This document shows positions 15,214 through 20,308 of a stretch of 20,308 bases of DNA, piece by piece. The stretch is from Propionibacteriaceae bacterium (GTDB lineage: Bacteria > Actinomycetota > Actinomycetes > Propionibacteriales > Propionibacteriaceae): NCBI GenBank assembly GCA_031268065.1, contig JAIRXX010000109.1, forward strand, positions 1 to 20,308. The letters run 5' to 3'. The position numbers and the translations under genes are program-made. Positions within the stretch are counted from its first letter, which is position 1; each line of letters opens with the position of its first letter. Under the pieces are notes generated by a model. That model was given only the letters and a program-made list of their open reading frames with translations. It was not told the origin of the DNA and made no database searches.

Positions 15214-16027
15214 GTTCCATTCTGAGATGTTCGCGGGCGAAAGCCAAGCTTTCGGCCAACAGCCTTTCCCGCTCGGCGCGGCTAGAAGCCGTGCGCATTT
15301 GCACTTCCAGCACCACATCGCCGTCAAATCCGTTTTGGGCAATCGCGGCCAAGACCGCATCAGCTCGTTGGTCGCCGGTTCCGGGCAGCAGGTGTTCGTC
15401 GGTGTGTTGCCCGCTGCCATCGGTGAGATGCACATGGCGCAGGCGGCTGCCCCAAAGCCGCACCAGCTCCAAAGACGACTGTTTGGCGGTGGAGGCGTGG
15501 GAGAGGTCCAGCGCCAGATGTGCGCAGTCGAAGTTGGTGGGATCCCAGTGCGGCTCGTAGGCGCGGGTCTCCAGGCCCAATGGGCCGCGCCAGGGGTACA
15601 TATTCTCCACCGCTATCGCCAGCGGCTTCTGCTGGGCGTCCAACGCGGATTGCAGTTCGTTGACGCCCTCCAGGAATCCGGTCGCGTACGAACCCTGCCA
15701 GCGAAAAGGCGGATGCACCACCACAGTGCTGGCCCCAAGGCGCTCAGCGGCGTCCAACGCAGTTTTCAGTTTTTCCCACGGATCGGTGCCCCAGACCGTT
15801 GCCGTGGCCAACAGGCAAGGAGCGTGGATGGCTATCACCGGTAGCTCGTGATACTCGCTGATCCGCCGCAGGGCGTCCACATCGGCGGAATCTTTATCCA
15901 CGCCGACCATCACCTCAACGCCGCCGAAGCCCAGCTTCCGCGCGTATTCAAATGCCGCGCCGGTCGATTCCGGGTAAACCGAAGACGTGGAGAGGCCGAT
16001 CACCGGCTGCCGAGCTTTCTGAAACAC
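15185..16027 (-). CDS. Sugar phosphate isomerase/epimerase-like TIM-barrel protein
   Basis: A 280-aa member of the xylose isomerase-like/AP endonuclease 2 superfamily. It shows the usual metal-site segments in order: VIAIHAPC, STVVVHPPFRW, IAVENMYPW, LALDLSHAS, HVHLTDGSG and VVLEVQM. The Glu in VEN, Asp/His in LDLSHAS, His in VHLTD and Glu in LEV are likely metal ligands. A role in sugar or polyol isomerisation, or DNA repair of the endonuclease IV type, is not decidable; the local motifs favour the isomerase group. The start is GTG at 16027, with TAAGAT 6 nt upstream. It is divergent from the VOC gene and overlaps the CPBP gene. Confidence 0.87.
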   Translation of the reverse strand: MFQKARQPVIGLSTSSVYPESTGAAFEYARKLGFGGVEVMVGVDKDSADVDALRRISEYHELPVIAIHAPCLLATATVWGTDPWEKLKTALDAAERLGASTVVVHPPFRWQGSYATGFLEGVNELQSALDAQQKPLAIAVENMYPWRGPLGLETRAYEPHWDPTNFDCAHLALDLSHASTAKQSSLELVRLWGSRLRHVHLTDGSGQHTDEHLLPGTGDQRADAVLAAIAQNGFDGDVVLEVQMRTASSRAERERLLAESLAFAREHLRMEHDDWRTHRA

Positions 16028-16039
16028 ACGTCCATCTTA
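16028..16039 (-). promoter_or_regulatory. Putative leaderless promoter of the TIM-barrel gene
   Basis: On the minus strand TAAGAT (16039-16034), then 6 nt, then the GTG start. It shares the 89-bp divergent gap with the VOC promoter. Confidence 0.55.
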
Positions 16040-16104
16040 TGAGAAGACACCAGCGCACGATTTGGGCAGACCCGGCTCGATTAGCGCTTAGCGGTTTTCC
16101 CAAG

Positions 16105-16116
16105 CAGAATGGGGTC
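16105..16116 (+). promoter_or_regulatory. Putative leaderless promoter of the VOC gene
   Basis: CAGAAT (16105-16110), then 6 nt, then the ATG at 16117. The first base departs from TANNNT, so the call is weaker than its neighbours; GGGG just before the ATG is too near for a Shine-Dalgarno. Confidence 0.4.
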
Positions 16117-16752
16117 ATGCATGTCGATCATTTGACCTTCGCAGTGGGAGCGAGTGGTTTGAACGCCGAAGCCGATCGGCTCGGCAAACTGCTCGGGGCG
16201 AAGTTTCGCGATGGTGGTTTCCATCCTCGCTTCGGCACCCGCAATCGGATTCTCGAACTAGCCGACGACCGCTACGTGGAAGTCGTTGAAGTTTTGGAGC
16301 ATCCGGTGGCGGAGAAAGCGCCATACGGCCAAGCCGTTCGGGCGCGTTCCGAATTGGGCGGCGGATGGATGGGCTGGGTGGTCTCAGTCCCCGATCTGTC
16401 CCCTTTCGAGTCTCGGCTTAAGCGCGAATCTGTCCTGGGATCGCGCAGATTCCCGGATGGCCGCCTGCTGGAATGGCAGCAGATCGGAGTCAAAGGACTG
16501 CTCAGCGATCCGCAATTGCCTTTCTTCCTCAAATGGGAGTCCGAGCAGGAAGTGCTGCCCAGTGCGCTAAATGGCACGATCAGGCTGGTTGGCATCGAGA
16601 TCGGCGGTGAGCGCAGGCGCGTCGAAGAATGGCTCGGTGAGAAGATCGGCGACAGCTTCGACGGCGTGGACATCGACTTCACCGGCGAGAACGGGCAGCC
16701 AGGCATCCAAGCGGTCAGCTTCCAAACCAAAAAGGGTTTGGTGCGCATCTAG
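16117..16752 (+). CDS. VOC-superfamily, glyoxalase-like domain protein
   Basis: A 211-aa cytosolic protein. MHVDHLTFAVGASGLNAEAD opens a vicinal-oxygen-chelate fold with a metal-ligand His5, and GFHPRFGTRNRILEL and RYVEVVEV continue the first half; the second half (LNGTIRLVGIEIGGE onward) looks like the paired module. It belongs to the two-domain 'glyoxalase-like' group with unknown substrate. The frame extends upstream to 15952, but that part overlaps the divergent gene; homology begins at the ATG at 16117. It is followed by the orphan radA tail. Confidence 0.85.
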   Translation: MHVDHLTFAVGASGLNAEADRLGKLLGAKFRDGGFHPRFGTRNRILELADDRYVEVVEVLEHPVAEKAPYGQAVRARSELGGGWMGWVVSVPDLSPFESRLKRESVLGSRRFPDGRLLEWQQIGVKGLLSDPQLPFFLKWESEQEVLPSALNGTIRLVGIEIGGERRRVEEWLGEKIGDSFDGVDIDFTGENGQPGIQAVSFQTKKGLVRI

Positions 16753-16780
16753 GCGGCCCTGCCGGAGCCTTTTGCCTCGC

Positions 16781-16927
16781 TCAGGCGGTGTCTAGCAACT
16801 CCAGCTTGGGTTTGCCGCGCAGGCCGAGCAGGGCGAGCGCTTGGGTGAGGGTGCCGACCTCGATCACCTCCAATCCGGGAATCTTGGCCTTGTCGCCCAG
16901 CGGCATCCACCCCCACGGGCTGGTCAT
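16781..16927 (-). pseudogene. radA: Orphan radA 3' fragment
   Basis: The minus strand reads PLGDKAKIPGLEVIEVGTLT and on to LELLDTA-stop, matching the last ~42 residues of the intact RadA ~2 kb away. The four base differences over the last ~36 codons are all synonymous; the only amino-acid changes are in DKA versus SRT near the breakpoint around 16906. The frame happens to open at an ATG at 16927, giving a 48-aa ORF whose first 8 residues are unrelated to RadA. No good Shine-Dalgarno or -10 is seen before it, so I treat it as a remnant rather than a gene. Confidence 0.8.
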
Positions 16928-16990
16928 CTTTGCCGCCAGGGGCAGAGCGTCCTTTTCCGAGCCTTAATCTGGGCGCTATGGCATCGCCCG

Positions 16991-17019
16991 TTGACGGTGA
17001 TACCATCGTCACCTAGAAT
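16991..17019 (+). promoter_or_regulatory. hipBA promoter with HipB-like operator
   Basis: TTGACG (16991-16996) and TAGAAT (17014-17019) are spaced by 17 bp, a strong promoter. The inverted repeat GGTGA-N8-TCACC (16996-17013) fills the spacer exactly. Its 5-8-5 layout equals that of the E. coli HipB operator TATCC-N8-GGATA, with different arm bases. HipB binding here would block RNA polymerase. Confidence 0.75.
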
Positions 17020-17079
17020 AACTACGAAATCATCGTCAGTGTGGCGTGATGCGGAAATCAACGTCAGAATGAGGGAACG

Positions 17080-17328
17080 GTGCTGTACCACGGTCGAGTG
17101 CGGGACGCGGAGGCGTTGGGTCAGATGTTGGCCCAGGCGCGGCTGGCACGGGGCCTGAGCCAACGTGGGCTGGCGGAAGAGTTGGGCGTCTCCCAGCGTT
17201 ACATCTGGGAGATGGAGGCCGGTCAGCCGACCACATACGCCCGACGCCTATTCGATTTCATGGCGGCGACGGGCATGTCCTTGACCGCCGAGTTCGACGG
17301 CCCCGACCCGGAGCCTAACCGTGGCTGA
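17080..17328 (+). CDS. hipB: HipB-like antitoxin, XRE-type helix-turn-helix
   Basis: An 82-aa DNA-binding protein. LGQMLAQARLARGLSQRGLA and EELGVSQRYIWEMEAGQPTT form the XRE helix-turn-helix (about residues 12-60), and the C-terminal strand MSLTAEF is like the HipB tail that forms the dimer sheet. The GTG at 17080 follows GAGGG by 4 nt. It overlaps hipA by 8 bp, typical of coupled toxin-antitoxin pairs, and is led by a promoter with a fitting operator. It is expected to neutralise HipA and repress the operon. Confidence 0.9.
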   Translation: MLYHGRVRDAEALGQMLAQARLARGLSQRGLAEELGVSQRYIWEMEAGQPTTYARRLFDFMAATGMSLTAEFDGPDPEPNRG

Positions 17329-18550
17329 CTTGGCCGTCCACCTCTACGGCTCCCCCGTCGGCATCCTGACCGGTGCCGACTGGCGGACATTCGATTTCAA
17401 GACCACGCCTGAGACATTCGAGCGTTTCGACCTAATGTCCACCATCTTGTCTGAGGCGATCCCGTTACGACTCCTGCCCGACCGCAAGACCACGGCACGG
17501 AGGCGTAATTTCTTCGCCGAACTGTTGCCCGAGGGCCAGGCTCGGGAACTGTTGGCGGCGCGGGCCCGCGTCGAACAGTCCGATGTCATCGGGTTGTTGC
17601 GTCGTTATGGCCGGGATGTGGCGGGGGCGCTGGAAATCTTCGACCCGGACGACGCAAACGAACCAGCCCGGCCAGAGCTGAGGCGGTTGGACGGGGTCGG
17701 GGTTCGGCGCCTGATGGAGCGGGAGGTCGATGCGCCGCTCGGCAACGACCCCAAACTGGGACGCATCTCGCTGGGCGGCATGCAGGAAAAAGTCACGCTG
17801 ACCAGGGCCGATGGCGCGTGGCACCAACCACTTGGCGGCTACCCGTCGACCCATATCATCAAGCCAAGGTCTGACGCCTACCCCACGATGGTGTTCGACG
17901 AAGAATACGGCTCCCGCCTGGCCCGACAAGTGGGCCTGCTCGACTACAAGGTCTGGATCGAGGACTTCGCCGGGCTTCCGGCCCTCGTAGTGGAACGTTA
18001 CGACCGCAGACCAGCAGGCGGCCCACCCCAACGCATCCACCAAGAGGATTTCAACCAGGCACTCGGGGCGAGCGGCAACCAAAAGTACCAGGAGCACGGT
18101 GGCGTCGTGACTCTGAAACGGATCGCAGCCCTGTTGGCCAGGGCCACAGCCGACGGCCAGGCTCAACTCCTCAGACTGGTCACGTTCGCCGTCGCCATCG
18201 GCAACCTCGACCTACACGCCAAAAACCTGTCCTTACTCCACCCTGACGACAGCCCAGCCCGCCTCGCCCCTGCCTATGACCAAGTCCCGCTCCTTCATCA
18301 TCCGACCGACGGCAGGCTCGCCCTCAAGGTCAACGGTGTCTATGCCGCTCGGCAGGTGACCGCCGCCGATCTTGTGGCCGAAGGCGAGACCTGGGGCGTG
18401 AACGATGCCGAAGCCGAAGTAGAGTCCGTCCTCGACCGCGTAGCCGAAGCGCTCGCCACGCAATCCCCTTTACCTGGCGCCTACCCGAACCTGAACCTCG
18501 AACTGGAAGCCCACCTGGACCGCCTCAGCCACCGACAGCCACGACGGTGA
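17321..18550 (+). CDS. hipA: HipA-family serine/threonine kinase toxin
   Basis: A 409-aa cytosolic kinase. E. coli HipA phosphorylates glutamyl-tRNA synthetase and drives persistence; homologs differ in target. RISLGGMQEK (148-157) is the P-loop segment, with Ser150 where E. coli HipA autophosphorylates. THIIKP gives the ATP-binding Lys181, LVVERYDRR (222-230) is the hinge, IHQEDFNQALG follows, GNLDLHAKN carries the catalytic Asp297, and LAPAYDQVP the Mg-binding Asp320. All key residues are intact, so the toxin should be active. The start is GTG at 17321, overlapping the hipB stop. It lies inside the radA-tail-bounded islet and may be a recent arrival. Confidence 0.94.
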   Translation: MADLAVHLYGSPVGILTGADWRTFDFKTTPETFERFDLMSTILSEAIPLRLLPDRKTTARRRNFFAELLPEGQARELLAARARVEQSDVIGLLRRYGRDVAGALEIFDPDDANEPARPELRRLDGVGVRRLMEREVDAPLGNDPKLGRISLGGMQEKVTLTRADGAWHQPLGGYPSTHIIKPRSDAYPTMVFDEEYGSRLARQVGLLDYKVWIEDFAGLPALVVERYDRRPAGGPPQRIHQEDFNQALGASGNQKYQEHGGVVTLKRIAALLARATADGQAQLLRLVTFAVAIGNLDLHAKNLSLLHPDDSPARLAPAYDQVPLLHHPTDGRLALKVNGVYAARQVTAADLVAEGETWGVNDAEAEVESVLDRVAEALATQSPLPGAYPNLNLELEAHLDRLSHRQPRR

Positions 18551-18564
18551 CGAGGGTCCACAAA

Positions 18565-18598
18565 GGCACCCCTGCTCCCCGGCTCCTGCGGAGGTGCC
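18565..18598. terminator. Weak hairpin after hipA
   Basis: GGCACC (18565-18570) and GGTGCC (18593-18598) could pair over a 22-nt GC-rich loop, 14 bp after the hipA stop. No T tract follows. A possible terminator. Confidence 0.35.
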
Positions 18599-18610
18599 AG
18601 TCACGCCACT

Positions 18611-18706
18611 TAGGCTGACAACGTGTTGCGGAAGTTGCTGGCCGGTGCAATCGGGGCGCTCTGGGCTGGTTCTCTGGACGATCCCAGCAGGCCGTGGGCA
18701 TCGTGA
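18611..18706 (+). CDS. Possible 27-aa leaderless small ORF
   Basis: TAGGCT (18611-18616), then exactly 6 nt, then GTG at 18623, the same pattern and the same hexamer as the rhomboid promoter. The ORF reads 27 codons (MLRKLLAGAIGALWAGSLDD onward) to TGA at 18704-18706. It has a basic start and a short hydrophobic stretch. It may be a real small peptide, the truncated 5' end of a gene broken by the islet, or chance. Confidence 0.3.
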
Positions 18707-18770
18707 CGATGGCTCCATCAACGCTGGCGGCGTGGCGGCACGGGGGTAATTTCCCGTCCGACTGGGCTGC

Positions 18771-20147
18771 TCAGGCGGTGTCTAGTAGCTCCAGCTTGGG
18801 TTTGCCGCGCAGGCCGAGCAGGGCGAGCGCTTGAGTTAGGGTGCCGACCTCGATCACCTCCAATCCGGGAATCTTCGTCCGGCTGCCCAGCGGCACCAAG
18901 GCGAGGCTCGCCCCCAGCCGGGCGGCTTCGCCAAGACGGCGCTCCACGCCGGGCGCGCGCCGGATTTCTCCGGAAAGGCCAACTTCGCCGAAGGCGATGA
19001 TCGGGCGCGGGAATGATTTGTCTGCCGCCGCCGCGGCTACGGCCAGCGCCAGGGCCAGATCGACTGCTGGGTCACAAGTCCGAGCACCGCCGATGGTGGA
19101 GACGTAGACCTCTTTGTTGCCCAGCTTGACCTTTGCACGGCGGGAGAGGACGGCCAGCAGCATCGCCAGCCGACCGGAATCTATTCCATTGGCGACCCGC
19201 TTCGGGTTGTTGGCGGGGCTGGGCGCCACCAGAGCCTGAATCTCAGTCAGCAGTGGCCGACGGCCTTCCAGGCAGACAGTGAGGCAGGAGCCGCAGGCTG
19301 GCTCCTCATGGTGGGCGACGAACAGGCCAGACGGGTCGCGCACCTCGGCTATTCCAGTCTCAGTTAACTCGAAGCAGCCAACCTCGTCAGCGGGACCGAA
19401 TCGGTTCTTGGTGGCCCGCACCATCCGCAATTCCGAGTTTTTGTCACCCTCGAAAGTGAGCACCACATCGACTAGGTGCTCAAGGGTGCGCGGACCCGCC
19501 ACCGCGCCGTCTTTGGTGACATGGCCGACCAGCAGCACGGCCAAATCCCGCTGCTTGGCGACCCGCGCCAGGGCCAAGGTGACCTCTTTCACCTGGCTCA
19601 CCCCGCCAGGCACTCCGTCAGCTCCCGGCACGCTCACCGTTTGCACCGAGTCCAAAACAAGCAAGCTGGGGGACTGCTCCTCAATGTGGCCGAGCACCGC
19701 TCCGAGATCGGTCTCCGCCGCCAGATACAGCCCTTCGTCCAACGCCTGAACGCGCTGTGCGCGGCGGCGCACCTGGGCGGCAGACTCCTCCGCGCTGATG
19801 TATAGCGTCTTCTGGCCCGCCGCCGCCCACTTGCCAGCGACTTCGAGCAGCAGGGTGGACTTGCCTACCCCAGGCTCGCCCGCCAAGAGGACCACCCCGC
19901 CAGGGGTCAACCCGCTGCCAAGCACGCGGTCCAATTCACCGATCCCAGTGGGGATGCTCCGCGCCGAGGCAGCGTCCACCTCCGTTATCGGCTCGGCCCG
20001 CCGAACCGGCGCTTGGCTGGCGATGCCGCCACTTTGGCGCTGGCCCTCGTTCACACTGCCCCAAGCCTGGCACCGCCCGCAGCGTCCAACCCAGCGCGGG
20101 CTGTCCCACCCGCACTCCACACACCGATACGCCATCGTTTTTCCCAT
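18771..20147 (-). CDS. radA: DNA repair protein RadA (Sms)
   Basis: A 458-aa RecA-like ATPase that promotes branch migration in recombination and repair. A zinc finger CVEC-CGRC (Cys9, Cys12, Cys23, Cys26) opens the protein. GEPGVGKST (90-98) is Walker A, LLVLDSVQT (162-170) Walker B, and KNRFG (247-251) the RadA signature. The C-terminal Lon-protease-like domain is complete to LLDTA-stop. The start at 20147 is chosen over an internal ATG four codons later because TAGGTT lies exactly 6 nt upstream of it. Its 3' 125 bp is repeated at the far edge of the hipBA islet, so the tail here may itself have been replaced. Confidence 0.97.
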   Translation of the reverse strand: MGKTMAYRCVECGWDSPRWVGRCGRCQAWGSVNEGQRQSGGIASQAPVRRAEPITEVDAASARSIPTGIGELDRVLGSGLTPGGVVLLAGEPGVGKSTLLLEVAGKWAAAGQKTLYISAEESAAQVRRRAQRVQALDEGLYLAAETDLGAVLGHIEEQSPSLLVLDSVQTVSVPGADGVPGGVSQVKEVTLALARVAKQRDLAVLLVGHVTKDGAVAGPRTLEHLVDVVLTFEGDKNSELRMVRATKNRFGPADEVGCFELTETGIAEVRDPSGLFVAHHEEPACGSCLTVCLEGRRPLLTEIQALVAPSPANNPKRVANGIDSGRLAMLLAVLSRRAKVKLGNKEVYVSTIGGARTCDPAVDLALALAVAAAAADKSFPRPIIAFGEVGLSGEIRRAPGVERRLGEAARLGASLALVPLGSRTKIPGLEVIEVGTLTQALALLGLRGKPKLELLDTA

Positions 20148-20159
20148 ACCGGAAACCTA
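20148..20159 (-). promoter_or_regulatory. Putative leaderless promoter of radA
   Basis: On the minus strand TAGGTT (20159-20154), then 6 nt, then the ATG. No Shine-Dalgarno precedes the ATG. Confidence 0.6.
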
Positions 20160-20207
20160 GCCGCCAGCACGGACAATTTTTTTCCACCCCCGCTTTCTGC
20201 GGCTGCC

Positions 20208-20243
20208 AGCTCCCGGGGCCACCCGCCTGTGGCCCCGGGAGCT
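20208..20243. terminator. Strong hairpin upstream of radA
   Basis: A perfect 15-bp stem, AGCTCCCGGGGCCAC (20208-20222) with its complement (20229-20243), around a 6-nt loop. No T tract follows on either strand. It probably terminates a gene lying beyond the right edge and insulates radA. Confidence 0.7.
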
Positions 20244-20279
20244 TACCGCTGGCCTAAAAGAGCCATATACACTGATTAC

Positions 20280-20294
20280 GCATCACACTGATGC
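20280..20294. other. Short palindrome at the right edge
   Basis: GCATCA-CAC-TGATGC is a 6-bp inverted repeat with a 3-bp spacer in an A/T-richer stretch. It could be an operator for a gene outside the window. No gene is seen in 20244-20308. Confidence 0.3.
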
Positions 20295-20308
20295 AGATTT
20301 TGATGGAG

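Larger units (their letters stand above)
16779..18770. mobile_element. Putative hipBA islet bounded by direct repeats of the radA 3' end
   Basis: About 128 bp at 16779-16906 repeats 18769-18896 (the 3' end of radA) at a constant offset of 1990 bp. By my count 103 of the first 107 bases match and 117 of 128 overall. Between the copies lie hipB, hipA and about 220 bp of other sequence. There is no integrase or transposase. The layout, an intact gene, cargo, then a displaced 3' fragment in the same orientation, is that of insertion at a gene's 3' end. Recombination between radA alleles of related strains could give the same result. Confidence 0.65.

Noticed and set aside
14425..15435. CPBP gene starting at 15435
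   Set aside because: The first 74 codons are the TIM-barrel gene read in another frame and contain no family features; the tandem ATG at 15213/15210 fits better.
16749..17012. 87-codon minus-strand frame over the orphan radA tail
   Set aside because: It reads the radA fragment in the wrong frame and has no independent support.
1..20308. CRISPR array, prophage or transposase genes
   Set aside because: No regularly spaced repeats, Cas, integrase, transposase or phage structural proteins were found; the few direct repeats are pairs only.

Overview
The window looks like a piece of a high-GC actinobacterial chromosome. The reasons are a WhiB-family iron-sulfur regulator, the order rpsF-ssb-rpsR-rplI, many GTG and one TTG start, and a recurrent arrangement in which a TANNNT -10 box lies exactly 6 nt before the start codon, the signature of leaderless actinobacterial mRNAs. 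I cannot name the family or genus from the sequence. Nearly everything is chromosomal housekeeping or metabolism; the one accessory segment is a hipBA islet at the right.

Layout. 1-2.4 kb: a YqjM-type old yellow enzyme (+) converges on a zinc-ribbon rhomboid protease (-). 2.4-7.9 kb: a lactate locus. A FadR-type GntR regulator (-) is divergent from a lactate permease (TTG start) followed 5 bp later by an FAD/4Fe-4S D-lactate dehydrogenase; three similar operator-like sites lie between regulator and permease, and a 16-bp hairpin ends the operon. 8.1-9.05 kb: an MBL-fold hydrolase (+) converges on a WhiB4/WblA-like regulator (-). 9.3-11.0 kb: the rpsF-ssb-rpsR-rplI operon (-), with a recognisable promoter and a leader that can fold like the S6:S18 autoregulatory RNA, closed by a long hairpin. 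11.1-13.4 kb: a HutC-type GntR/UTRA regulator (+), then an M20 dipeptidase (-) whose 3' end is duplicated just downstream. 13.4-16.0 kb (-): tRNA-Thr(CGT), a YhfC-type intramembrane metalloprotease, a CPBP-type intramembrane protease and a sugar-phosphate-isomerase-like TIM barrel overlapping the CPBP gene. 16.1-16.75 kb (+): a VOC/glyoxalase-like protein.

16.78-20.15 kb: the most interesting part. The intact radA gene (-) lies at the right. About 2 kb beyond its 3' end, in the same orientation, is an orphan second copy of the last ~125 bp of radA. Between the two copies sits a hipBA toxin-antitoxin module with its own promoter and a HipB-like operator in the promoter spacer. All four substitutions across the best-conserved 107 bp of the repeat are synonymous, so both copies appear to have diverged as working radA tails. 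This is the layout expected of an islet that entered at the radA 3' end, replaced the tail and left the displaced tail at its far border. No integrase is present.

How the parts work together. Lactate import and oxidation are probably controlled by the divergent FCD regulator. The ribosomal-protein operon probably autoregulates through S6:S18. HipB should repress hipBA. Three unrelated intramembrane protease families occur within 14 kb, two of them adjacent.
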